Of a DNA stretch of 64,000 nt, positions 12,198-24,300 are shown in pieces; the stretch's first letter is position 1; each line of letters opens with the position of its first letter. The stretch lies in the NCBI GenBank assembly GCA_905250025.1, contig CAJNOJ010000353.1, positions 1-64,000 on the forward strand, written 5' to 3'. Below the pieces are notes generated by a model. The model saw only the letters and a program-made list of their open reading frames with translations, was not told where the DNA came from and did not search any database. This DNA comes from Adineta ricciae (taxonomy: Eukaryota > Rotifera > Eurotatoria > Adinetida > Adinetidae). A program made the translations under genes and the position numbers.

Positions 12198-14488
12198 TTA
12201 CTCGAAAAAGGAATGCGCATCTTCGTTATCTTCCTCCTTTTCTTCCTTTTTTTTGCTTACGATTGGTCGACCAGACGAAGTAGAAGAAGAAGAAGGTCGA
12301 CGGTGTTGAATTGGTTTCGTTTTCACTGTTTCAGTTTTTGCTGGAGGAGTATCACGCTCGCTAGACGATTTTCTCGGTAGGTGTTCGGATGTTGATGATC
12401 TGCTTGAATGACTACGATTATCAAGTTCATGTTCGGATTCAGAAGATGATGTTGAAATGTGTGGTGATAAAGTGCGTCGTGTTGAAGGAACCGGGGAAAA
12501 TTCATCCTGGTCATAATGAGCTTCGATTGTTGTCGCTGGCGGTGGTGGTGATGGCGACACTGATTTTTTAGGTACTGTGATTGAATCGTCCGATCGACGA
12601 GATTGTTTCTTATGATGATGCTTTTTTGTCTGTTTACGAGTAATAGATCCATTACGAATTGTGCTTTCAGATGTTGCCGAACTTTTTCTTGCCGTTGCCG
12701 AGTGATCCGATTGACTATCATGTGATTTTTCGTGCTCTAAAAGATTTGTTTTGTTGAGAAATTTGAAATGTTCTAGAAAGAAAAATCTCTCATACTGTGG
12801 GATTCCTTCGCTTTTGCATTTGGTACTGTTTTAACAACGGGCAAATCACGCATTGTTTTCTGATCGTCCGCTTTATTCGATAGCCAAGCATTGCACGGTA
12901 TCTCTGAAGTAGTTTGACGAATCGGATCAAAAACAGTAATATTATCTAAGAACCATCCCGATCCTACAACGAAATCAATTCATTATCAAATTATCAAATC
13001 AGTTACTCAATTACGCATGTCTGTTTGATTGTGTCCTATTCTTATTCCAGCTAATTGTCCAACATGATCGGTTGATACAGTGAAAACATCAGTTTGATCT
13101 TTACAAAACGGAACACGATGCTTTTCGGATTCGGTCAGATCTGAAAAATTTGTACAACCATTTGTTCCAAAAAACATAATACGTATGGGTGCATCTGTTG
13201 ATGCACCATTACGATCTCCAGTTCGTATGGTCACTTTATAATCGCAGAGGAGACCTTTTTTCGTAATTGGTTTTGCACGACGCATCTGGAAGAGATGAAT
13301 AGAGAACTGTGAGTTCACCTTCAAAACTTCGGTCTTACAGTTGCTAATTCTTCTTCTTGTGCATCCGATGTTTTACGTTTCGGTTTAGCGGTTGGAGTGT
13401 AATTGGATGATGCATGTGAGTCGACAGACGTACGAGGTAAGGCAGAGCGTTTTGGTGGCACAGGAGTTTGCTCACTAGAAAAACAATTAGAAAACTAAGA
13501 GACTCCATCTTTGAGTTTTACTTTGTCGAACGGAAAGCAGAATTGTTATTCGCTGAAATGTATTGATGTGGTGTCTAAATGAGTTGTAAAACATGATAAT
13601 TCATGCTTTATCAAACCAGAGAGCTCGTACATGTAATGCTAAGTTTGTTTCATAAATCGATCGACGAGTTTTAACCATTGATGCAAGAATAGTTGCCGTA
13701 TCATCGACTAACTGGCTCTGCTCGAAACGAGATAATTTAAAAGCAGATCTAGGCATTTCTCGGCGAAAATCACGACCGCTTGCTCTAATGTATTAATAAA
13801 TAGTTTACTTATTCAAACGCTAAAACTTACATGCTGCACGCCGAGGTCGATCGTGCCGATGGTCTTAAACGAAGTTCAGCAAATTTTTGATTTTCTTTCG
13901 ACTACAAATTCACATCGAAGAAGAATTTTCCTTCTTAAAAAACATGTTTACCGATGATCGTTTTGGACGCATATGATAATTAAGTTCTTCACGACACATT
14001 CGTTTATCCGATGGATTCTGATTAGACTACAAAATACTTCTATACAAATCGAAACGAACTAAGAAAAAAAAATATTGTTCACATGAGCATGTCTTTGTTG
14101 CTGTTGAAAACTCCGCATATAAATCTTGATGTCATTGTCAGAAAAGGATGATCCATACAATGGTGGATATTGTTTTGCAGTTCCATACATATATCTCTGA
14201 AATACAAGGATAACAATAAAATATAAATAGCGAATCGAAACTTACTGCACGGATCGGTGCAGATTCGACTGCAGATGAATTTGGATTAAGAACAAAACCA
14301 TTTTCTCGACGTTTTACATCGATATAATGTCTCCTTAAAGCAAATATTAAACTATAAAATCTCACAATTCACAAAATACAATAGACTTACAAGCTCTTCG
14401 ACGTCTCTTTTATCACTTCATGCGATAATTGATCCAGAAAAGGCGTTGCAGTTACATTCGAGTTATGATTAGCCGCTACACGAGCCAT
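12198..14488 (-). CDS. PLAT/LH2-domain protein with disordered flanks
   Basis: Multi-exon minus-strand gene starting at ATG 14488-14486. The first exons are 14488-14391, 14333-14246 and 14196-14083; the last is about 12739-12198. Intermediate boundaries were followed but not all fixed. The N-terminal part is basic and of no known family (VKRRENGFVLNPNSSAV, ELNYHMRPKRSS, then a helical stretch QSQLVDDTATILASMVK). The central part, from about 13270 down to 12880, is a PLAT/LH2 beta-sandwich: CDYKVTIRTGDRNGAS, PIRIMFFGTNGCT, then FTVSTDHVGQLAGIRIGHNQ and GWFLDNITVFDP. PLAT domains bind lipid or protein partners. The C-terminus is Ser/Arg/Lys-rich and ends in an acidic run (KKKEEKEEDNEDAHSFFE). 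No catalytic domain is present, so it is not a lipoxygenase. Function unknown; probably a scaffold or membrane-associated protein. Confidence 0.75.
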
Positions 14489-15214
14489 GGTATTGCTACT
14501 TAATCTATGTTGCCAAGTAAATGTTTATGAATTTTTTTTACAAAAGGCTGAATATCAATTTTCTGATTTTTTGTTAAGGTTTCAATCTAATTTGACTGCT
14601 ACTCAATGACAACGATATGTAAAAAAAAATTTTTGATAGTGCAAGATTTGTTCATTACGGTTTTTTTCTCTCTCTCTCTCGTTCTGTCTTACCTTCAATC
14701 TTTCTTTCTATTTACAAGTTCTTCGTTGGAAGTAACAGAACAGGAATGAAACGATTTTTTCCTCGACATGTTCTTCTCATTCTACTTGTGTTGTTTTGAT
14801 AATTCTCTCTTATTGAAGAGTTACCGTGCGCGTATGTGTGTAGTTACAGAATGTTTTGGTTAAAATGAAGAAACTAACGACAATGAGTAAAGAAGACGTT
14901 GCAAGGAGAATAGAAAAAAAAAGAAAGAAAATATAAAATCAACATCACAGTTAGAGTGTGCATGTCTGTTGCCTTAGTTATCGGTTTTGTTGTTTTTTTT
15001 TCTTTTACCAGATGTTATTCAAATTAAGAGGAAGAAAGGCAGGAAAAAATAGAAAAAAAACTGTCAGAAATTAAGTTTGATTAATCGATTCGATCGAAAG
15101 AATAATAACTCAATTAGTTTGTCTTCTGTCGATTAAAAGGTTTGTGATTGAGTGCATTTTATTATCAAAGTTTTGTTGGAAAGACAGAAAAGTAGATCAC
15201 TTGAAAAAAAAAGA
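14489..15214. other. Intergenic region between coilin and the PLAT-domain gene
   Basis: 726 bp with a (CT)n tract at about 14667-14680 and A-rich runs. No coding text seen. It should hold the promoter of the PLAT gene and the 3' UTR of coilin, both on the minus strand. Confidence 0.55.
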
Positions 15215-16904
15215 TTATGTTGGTAATAATCGAACAGAATTCAGCTCAGAAAATGGTAGTGTCACCTGAAATAAACGAAATAATGAAGAAGAGTGAAAAG
15301 ATTGATCTTACAGTTGTTGAGTTTTCTTCTTCGACAACCGGCATTTCATCAGTTGGTGCGTAGAATTTCGATGGTTGATCGAAAACGCTTTGAAGTGGTT
15401 TGTCAAGTTGAATGGTTACTTCACCGGTTGTTTCATTCATATTCGTTACTGTTCCCTCTTTATACTGCGACATTGTCGGACAAAAAGTCTCACTCAATTC
15501 TAATAATTTGAATGCTAAACGTGTTTGAATAGGTGGAATCTGAGTGATTGGAGGATAAAGATCATAAATTTTGTCGTTATTCTCAATTGCCTCAGCAATA
15601 AGTGGTAGACGAGCTTTTTTGCTGAATGACGTTGGTAATGTCTAAAAAGTGCCTTGTACATTTCACATGTTCAATTTAGATGTGTTTTATACTTGAGGTG
15701 AGGATGCAGATGACGATGAGGAATGATGTCCATTGGTTGTAGTTTGCTTTTCGGTCTCATCTGCATTAAGACCGAATGCTCGATCAACAAAAGTCGCGAT
15801 GGAAAAATAGCTCAATGCCCGTTTTCGATGTTGAGAACGTTTACGACCGTATTGTTGCTGAATTTTCTTTGCCTCTTTTTCTTGGACAGTTTTATGCTGT
15901 TTCATTTCAAACAGCAGATCAATTGTTTTCTGCGGAGTTTGCTTCTCACTCGAAGGTTTTTCTATATCTGACGAAACTGGTGTTGACACATAATGAATGC
16001 GAGTTGAAGCATTACTATCATTGATAACGGGCTGCGATTCGACAGAGTTCGTCTTTTCGATCGAGATTGGAATTTTCAGTGATGGTTCTGGTTCTGGTGG
16101 TGGCAATGGTGCTTCTTCATCGCTATCAGAATCAAATCGGATATGAAGCTTTTCTAAAGATGAAAAAAGAGAAGAAGTAATGAAAAACGAAGGTCGATGG
16201 TACCTTGAACATTTCCTTTGACAGTAGATGTTTGGCTTTTCCATGCCGGTGTTTTCGATTTCAATTCTCTGAGACGACCATTCGTGGACGGAACGGATAT
16301 AGGTAATTCGCAAACGGCCTCTTTTTCAATAACTGGTTCGTTGACCATTGCTGGCTCTGGTTTTGATTGATTTTCCGGTGTTTCTGTTTTCGTTTTCTTC
16401 TTCCGAGGTGCTTCCTCAACCTTTTCTATTGTCGGTATAATCGTAATTGTTGATTCAGTTGAGATACTCTGAATATTGGAGTCCAATCGGTGCCGTTTAT
16501 GCCTATGTTCTGGCACAATTATTGATGGTTCCATAGCTATTGATGATGGCAGATTGAAATTCACGGAATCTTGCAGCGATTTTCTTTGTAGGTTATGCTT
16601 TGCTAATGGAATTAAACTAAAACCAGGAAGATTCGCCAACTTTGAACATGAAAAAACTTTCTTACGTTAGTTGATCGTTATCTCGTAGAATCTGACTAGA
16701 AGTAAAAGGTAATAATTGACAATCGTCAAGCTGAACGATCAACTCCTGTTGATCTTTCAAATAATTTCCATGAATATCTTCGAGAACATCTTTAATCGTC
16801 AACAACTTCTTCGGTTCGAAAGCATACCAAAAATTATGAAATTGTTTCGACGAATTCTCGTCGGAGAAATATTTCAAGTGAATTTGCACACGAATTGCAT
16901 TCAT
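15215..16904 (-). CDS. COIL: Coilin (Cajal body scaffold)
   Basis: Scaffold of nuclear Cajal bodies, where snRNPs and snoRNPs mature. Five exons close in phase to 497 residues: 16904-16666, 16616-16204, 16153-15693, 15641-15312, 15265-15215. The N-terminal self-association domain (residues 1-80) shows RVQIHLKYF, HNFWYAFEP and the typical end SSQILRDNDQLTL. The long middle is disordered, with basic clusters (RHKRHRL, APRKKKTKTE) that could be nuclear localisation signals and an acidic patch (FDSDSDEEAPLPPP). The C-terminal Tudor-like fold is clear: RLAFKLLELSETFCP, SQYKEGTV, EVTIQLDKP and STTVTLPFSEL. I see no RG-box in the middle region, unlike vertebrate coilin. The ATG at 16904 puts the N-terminal domain at the very start, as in known coilins; a TTTTTTAG acceptor lies just upstream. 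Confidence 0.88.
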
Positions 16905-18337
16905 TGCTTCTAAAAAAGCCAACAAATAGATCAATCGTTTTATTCCTAACACTCCCACTATAATTTAGAAAAAAAAAACATCGTTTATTTCAATCAAATG
17001 ACGAACACAGTCGAGTTCATTGAATAAATCATAGATCAGTAATGAATTTACACATAATTAATATCGAACAAGAATGAATTTGTTAATTATTCATAAGTCC
17101 GAGTCACGACATTGCCACATATCATGTGTAATGAAGAAATCTTCGCAAGTGTCTAATCATTGGAAATGGAAATCAACTAAGCACGTTGAATGACGCTTGA
17201 GTAATCGACATGAATCCGTTCAACGAGTTGAATCGATATGCTAAAACATCAATAGAAGACAAACTTCGGCTGCGAATATTGTAATCGTTGTTAAGTAATC
17301 TCTATCTACTTGAGCATAAATCATTTCTAAGGAGAAATAATTGTCTTGACTAGCATTGATGACGACTCTTACGATCGAACGATCGTATATTTTCCCTCGG
17401 AAAGCTCATATAACGAAACAAGGACATCATCAACATGCTCTCGGGTCAGATTTCTGATCAACTTTTCTTTCTAATTAAATTTCTTTTTTTCAATGTCGAC
17501 ATCAGGTAGGAGAGGCATTATCTCTTCAAAACTAATCTCTTTCATCGTAAGAAAAAAAGAAAGTAATGACTGACAAGCCGTCAGTTGAAACACACTTATT
17601 ATGGTGCGTTCAAATCCAACTGAAGCATCGACAAGAGAAACATCGCATACAGGTTCGTCAGAGTTCTAAAATAAAGGAAAATTTTCATATGTAGAGCAAT
17701 TCAAATGTACGAAAATCGAATAATCAATCGTAAACTTTTAATCGATTCGTCAACGAGAAATTTGGTAATATAGAAAAATTAAGTAATTGGATTTATTCTG
17801 ATCAATAGTCTGTAGTATTGACGAGTAGAAAATATCTAGAGAGATATTAATGGAAAATAATCTAGAAAATAGATGAAATAAGTCCTAGCGATTTATTCGA
17901 TTAGCAAGTGTTAAAATTTTCCAAACGCATTCGTCGCCTTCTTGATCTACGCGTTGAGTTGAAGAAAACCATTAAACTATTACAATGATTATTCTGTCGT
18001 TTTCGAGATTGTAGCGCTATTTAATCATTTGTTATTTATGTCATTCCAATGAGATCGGTGAGAACGACAAAATAATATTAGGAAAACAGGAGCAGAAAAG
18101 AAGGAAAAGCAACATAAACAAATCCAATCGATCGATCGATCGATCGTTTGTAGTTAGTCCTAGACCATCACTTCTTCGTCTTTTTTTTCTAGAGAACTTG
18201 TCGTCGTGCTCGTCATCATCGATTTTCTATCTTCTACGTTTCCTTCATCTATTCTAGAGAAGGACAAAGACGCACTATAATATTTATCAACAAAGAATTC
18301 GGGTCATGCATTCCGTTCGCTATCTATTTCTATTATC
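16905..18337. other. Intergenic region between coilin and the PDZ scaffold gene (divergent)
   Basis: 1.4 kb between two divergently transcribed genes, so it probably contains both promoters. It has an (ATCG)n repeat at 18127-18146 and many AT-rich stretches. No open frame looks coding. Confidence 0.55.
18127..18146. repeat. (ATCG)n microsatellite
   Basis: Five tandem ATCG units about 190 bp upstream of the first coding exon of the PDZ scaffold gene. The unit is itself nearly self-complementary (CGATCG), so the tract can fold as a hairpin. Confidence 0.85.
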
Positions 18338-21300
18338 ATGGCTCAACTATGCGGTAAAAACACATATACACTTGATTAATTGGAAACCTATACTTGATTA
18401 TCTTTTTCTATAGAAGCCAGTACCATATTAAAACGCTTGAGTGAACGTTTATGTCAGTATAGTGATTGTCAACAACCTGATATTGAATCACTGAAACAAA
18501 TCGTTGATAGTCCATTATTTCGAACATTATATAACTTACAAGATTCGTTTCAACAACTAAAAATTGAACTTGATAAAGGAAATCCCACGATAAGAAATTG
18601 TCTATTCGATTTTGATATTGAAGGTCATCTGAACTATTTAAATAAGAAAATCACGAGTCAAAGTAAGAATTTCACCGTAAATCTGCTCATAGTGATGATG
18701 GATTGATTTGTTGTTGTAGATATCAAGAATAACAAACGCTTAGCGAATGATAATATTGTTCGAAAAGTTGTTCTGAATAAACAAACATCGAGTGATTCAT
18801 TAGGATTTAGTATTATCGGTAGAAAACATCGTTTATTTGGTATTAATGGAATTTTTACTCAAAATATCCAAGCCAATAGCCTTGCTGATCTGTGAGTTCC
18901 TTTCTTCTCCATCTTTCTTTTTGTTATTCTATAGATCGGATTAGTTACAATTTTCATATCCTTGATGATTTACCTAATTTTTGGGAGTTTAACGTTTCTT
19001 CCTCGTGGGATTCTTGTCAGTAGAGATCAACAATCTGTTTTATATCGAACTGTTCGAAAAAGAACATGATCTAATCGGATCTTCAATTAATTAAAATGAT
19101 ATTGACATCAGCGGAAGATCTCGATACTAATAGGATAAATAAAAATCTGGATTATTTGTTGTTTTTTCTTCGGTTCTAAAAGGGGACACTTCTCTCTCGC
19201 CTTTTCGTGACCTTCAGTGATAACATCTAGTTATGTTTTCCATTTTTTTTTTCTTTTACGATAAGGAAACGCAAAAAGAGATGATTTACAAATAATTCCT
19301 CTTGCGTTGTAGCGTCAACTTTTTTCTTCTTCTCTCTGATAGAGAGAAAAAGAAAATGTATGTCGTGCACCAAGCATCTCTCTTCTAGCGTGTATACTGT
19401 GTATGTTCTGCCACTTTTGACAGTTGTCGGGACTCACACACACACACACATACACATAAAAGCCGAAAAAAGAGAAATATACATTGACAAGTTAGCTTTC
19501 CGAGAGGAAAACTTTTTCTAGATTGGAAATATAGTTCAGTTTCTGAGTATCTATAAAAACGAGAGGGAGAAAGAGGAAAGAAACGATCAATAACACTCGT
19601 TTTTTCATATTCTCCTTCTTTTTTTTTGTTGCTTTGGTATGTATGTATGTATGCGTGCGTATGTATGTATGTGAATGAAAAAAAAAAGAAGAAAGAATCA
19701 ATCGTCTTGTGCAAGTCTCGAGAGATCACCAACTATTGTCACAAAGGATAAATTCGTCGAATATAAAAAAGAAAGAAGAAAAGAAAAAAACGGAAGGAAT
19801 AGATCATTATCATCTTCATCATCGCTATGATAATCATGAACAGGAAAACGAGAAAGAGTTTTTAATGAGATATCGACAACGAATATATGCACCTTGTTGA
19901 AACTGTTTAATGAAGTTAGAGAAACATACGACAATATGAAGTCAAGTAAGGCACTTTTCTTTTTGTTTTTCTTATCTAAGCAAAGAAACAAATAATCATC
20001 GAGATATGTACTTTGTAAAGATCACTAAGATAATAACACATCGGAAACATGCTGTTGTAACATTTAGATCAGAGTGATAAGACGATGCCAATGATGTCTG
20101 GTGTTGGTTAATGTATACAAAATAGAGATTTTGTTAAAAAAATTCAATTAGGAACGACATTAATGAACTCTTATGTTAGAAAGATGCTCGCTTCTTTCTT
20201 CATTGACTAGTAGATCGTGAATTTTCAATAACAATACATCGAGATGTGCTGCGAACTAGGCACGACTATTTCTCTTTGTGCATTTTTCTTTGTAGAAATG
20301 GTCAACTACGTGTAGGTGATCAAATCGTGTGCATTAACGATACTTATTTAAACTCGCAAGATACTGCACTTGTTAGTCGCGCTCAACAACTGCTTACTGA
20401 TCCAGCCCATCTATCCATCGAGCTTGTGGTTATTAGTCCAGCTGCAGATTATCCTCATGCGGCTGTGTCAACGTCGGCTAACGATGGACACAGCTGTGTT
20501 CCAACACCGTCGACGCCTGCTCACGTCGACATGGTGGTAAGATATGTTTAATGATTGATAGAATAGATAAACAAATCAATATATATGTATGTCAGACATG
20601 TTGATATCTGATCCGTCTTGCTTGCTTTTAGCTAAATACATTGTGGACACAAATCGAAGTTGTCGAATTAAGTAACGACGGGTCCGGCCTTGGCTTTGGC
20701 ATTACAGGCAACAAGTCAACAGGTGTCGTTGTCAAAGCAATCGTACCTGGCTCGACCGTCGACAAGGTACTATCGATTTAATCAGATTATCTTGTTGTTT
20801 TCTGATCTGACCCGTCGAGTTTATTTTCCTTCCAGCTGTTTTTTTCCAACTGATCGAACAATAGACAATATACAAAGAATAGAAACCGAAAAGAAAAGAA
20901 GAATGACGAAAGAGAAGGCACAGCATCAGCAAGAAAAAAACTGACGACAAAGAAAAAACGAGAGATAGAAAAAGAAAGCTTTGCAGACAGAATATGTGTG
21001 AGAGAAAGAAAGAAAGAAAATAAATTTGCTTAATGAATGACAGTCAGTATGTATATATATCCGTCTTAGAAACGAGCGGAAAAAGCGAAGAAAGAAAATA
21101 GCACGAGCGAGATAGACATCGAGTCATTTGCTTCATATATCCTGCCAATCTGATGAGCAATACATCAACGATTCTTCATATCCGTTTTAATATCGATTTT
21201 GATCTAGGATGGCCGTATCCGTACGGGTGATCATATATTTCAAATCAATCATGTTTCTGTACGTGGTATGAGTTCCGAACAAGTAGCTAGTATACTTCGG

Positions 21301-24300
21301 CAGAGTTCTCAACAAGTTCGTCTTGTTGTGGCTCGAAGTGTACGTGAGCCAACATCAACGGAGACAGCGATGAATACCCCGCCATTAATGTCACAGCGTG
21401 CATCATTAACATCGGAAACATTAAATCGAACAACTAATCTCAGTGATTCATTATCTACTCGACCATCATTAGGGACAATTAGTGACAACGATGGAATACT
21501 AAATAGTTCGCCAAACAAGGTCTTGCTTCGAACTGAACGTTTATTAGAAAATAATTATAATTTTGAAAAGCTTCTGGAAAATCTTCGTGAACAGGTTGGT
21601 GACGATAATTTTTTTTTCCATTTTTTTTTGCATATTCTATTGACATTATGAAACAGGAAGAAAAAAAGAGAACGATTAATTATCTGGAAAAGCGAGAATA
21701 TATGCGCATGTGTGTGGCATCTTTTCTCACTTTCCTCGAACACACATTTTCCTCTCGTATTCAGCATCCTTTTCTCTCTTTCCATCTATCCTTCGAATCC
21801 CTTGGGCACTTTCTTCTTTTCACCCTTCATCATTCTCGTCGACTTCTCGACTCAAGAGTCTTTACGCTGAATGCAGCCATGACAGGTTGCTCTAGTAGTC
21901 ATAGTAGTAAGACGCAAGAGGAACCGACACAGAGAGGAAGAAACAAGTAGTCACTGTAGTATGTATGTCGTTGATTCTATTAAAAAAAAACGCGAGATGA
22001 GTGCCAGTCGATTGACGATTGTTAATCTCGAGTATCTTTTTCGCATTCTCCACGATGATCGAGCATCACCAAACACTACGGCATCTAATACTTTAGTAAG
22101 ACGACAATATTTTGGCTGTCCTTTTTCTCCTTTCCTGCTTTCATTGTCACATCTAAATATCTCATGGTTTTTCATTAATATGTTTAGTGTCAACAGGAAG
22201 ATGGCACTGAGTTATTGGACGTAACGTTGGAAAAAGGTGATGATGGATTAGGCATTACTGTCGCCGGTTATGTTAGTCCTGATTCCACGAATAATGGTAA
22301 AGCATTTGTCGTTGTTTTCTTTTCTCCTTCTTTCGTCTCGTTTTGTGAGGAGGATTTCTGTGTGAATTCAAGGGTAAAGGAAAGTTTCTATGATGTTTAT
22401 AAATATAAGTTAATTATTTTTCTATATGAATCAATAAAGACTACAAAGTATCAGCATTTCTGTTAATTAAAAACATGACATTTTCCTTTTCTTCTCTGTC
22501 ATTTTTCGATTTCAAGTTTCCAATAAGAAAGGGAAAACGAGAGATACACTTGCTGTTATTTACAACATCCCTATTCGTTTCTTTCTAACAAAACCATATA
22601 TTTATTTATTAGTGGAACTAATTTCTCTGATGGAATTGAAGCACTCTTTGTAGATACGAACGACTAATGGAAAAGGAAAAGCTAGGAGTACTTTTCACTC
22701 GCACAAGAGCTTACTTGATCGTTTGTATCTTGTTATTTAGATGCTATAGCTGGAATTTTCATCCGTGACATTGCAGAAGACAGTGTTTGTGCACGCGATG
22801 GCCGTTTGACTATCGGTGACCAAATTATCGAAGTTAATGATCAATCATTGAATGGCTTTTCTAATGTTCAAGCACTCTATTTATTACAAAATACGAGTTC
22901 ATCCGTAAGATTGAAGGTTCGACGTTATCTTGACGGTGCGAAGCATGAGAAAATCAAAGAAATGATTGGTAAGACGATCTATTGAATAAATTCTGTAGAA
23001 ATCGTGATCTTTTCATCTTAGCACTAGAATCCGCACATCAAGGTGAAGAAAAGCTTGAATATCAGCCACAATTAAACATCAATGAACAAGTCGGCCAGAA
23101 ATGGTCGAAAGTTCTCGGAAATAATTATGAAATTCTTATTGCTGATGTCTATAAACCTGATAATGGTGGTTTGGGTATCACACTAGAGGGCACAGTGGAT
23201 ATTGAAAATGGCGAAGAAGTTCGACCGCATCATTATATACGAGCATTGTTACGTGAAGGACCCATAGGAATGGAAGGGACACTGAGATCCGGTGATGAAT
23301 TACTCGAAGTAAGATGATTAAATCGAAGTAGATTTATTGTAGCTTATTTTCTTGCAAGGTTAACAATCAAGTCCTCTATGGAAAGAACCATATTCACGTT
23401 ATTGAAATTCTCAAACGTGTTAAACATCAAATCAAACTCGTTTGTGCACGCCGTAAATCTCCTCCGACGACTCAAACAGCTATATCGAACCATACGAATA
23501 CAAACCGTACTCGTTCGATATCGTTTGGTAAAACAGCGGAGATCGTTGTCAAAGCTAAGAGTCTGGGAACTTTGGATTCCACCGATGTTGCAATCAACCT
23601 TCTTTCACCATTGAAAAAATCTCCTAAATACATCAGATCTCGTTCTTTAGAAGTCATTTCAAATTTAGCTCTCTGGTCAACATCAATTGTCAATGTCGAA
23701 TTAATTAAAGGTGATAATGGTTTGGGATTTTCCATTCTCGATTATCAAGATCCCTCCAATCCAAGTCATTCACCAGTTATCGTTATTCGAGCTTTAGTAC
23801 CAGGTGGCGTAACACAACTGGATGGCCGTATCGTTCCCGGCGATCGTTTAGTAGCAGTGAATGATATCACATTGGAAAATATGACTTTAGATGATGTGAT
23901 TAAGATCTTAAAATCCACTTCGAAAGGTCGTGTGAAATTAAGCATATCCAAACCATTGCCTTATCCAAAATTTAAGAATGATAATGATGATAAAATACTT
24001 ACTGATAGCGATCAAGATGTAAATATAAACCAACAATCATCGCAATCGAATAAGAGTGAAGCAACAACATCGTCAGTACCACTAACAACAGTAGCAGAAC
24101 AGCGTCATAATCATCATCAGGTGAATATTCAATGATAGATTCGGTTTTACGTCATAGGAATGTCTTGAGTGATGTTTTTCTCTATTGTTTCCTTATATGA
24201 ATAAATCTAGTGGAAAGAGAAAAGCGCATAAGGATGAATACTCCTTTTGAGTAAAGCATATAACAGAAGTGAATACTTTATTTCCCGTGGCGGTTGTATT

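Larger units (their letters stand above)
18892..20295 (+). other. 1.4-kb intron of the PDZ scaffold gene with simple repeats
   Basis: Large intron (donor GTGAGT, acceptor TTTGTAG) between the two halves of PDZ1. It holds a (CA)n tract at 19435-19456 and a GTAT/GCGT tetranucleotide tract at 19637-19673. Several open frames occur on both strands, but they are low-complexity and lack domain text, so no nested gene is supported. Confidence 0.65.

Noticed and set aside
12323-12721. Alternative minus-strand frame of 132 codons over the PLAT gene's last exon
   Set aside because: Shadow frame of a Ser/Arg/Lys-rich coding exon; its His/Gln-rich text has no family features.
19385-19991. Overlapping open frames on both strands around simple repeats
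   Set aside because: They come from CA and GTAT repeats and purine-rich sequence within an intron.
21151-21185. CTGATGA followed by short complementary bases, reminiscent of a hammerhead ribozyme core
   Set aside because: The required GAAA and closing stems are not present in the right places.
22001-22096. Extra exon between the second and third PDZ domains (ends at a GTAAGA donor)
   Set aside because: Donor is good, but the acceptor and phase are not clear, and exons 6 and 7 join in phase without it; kept only as a possibility.
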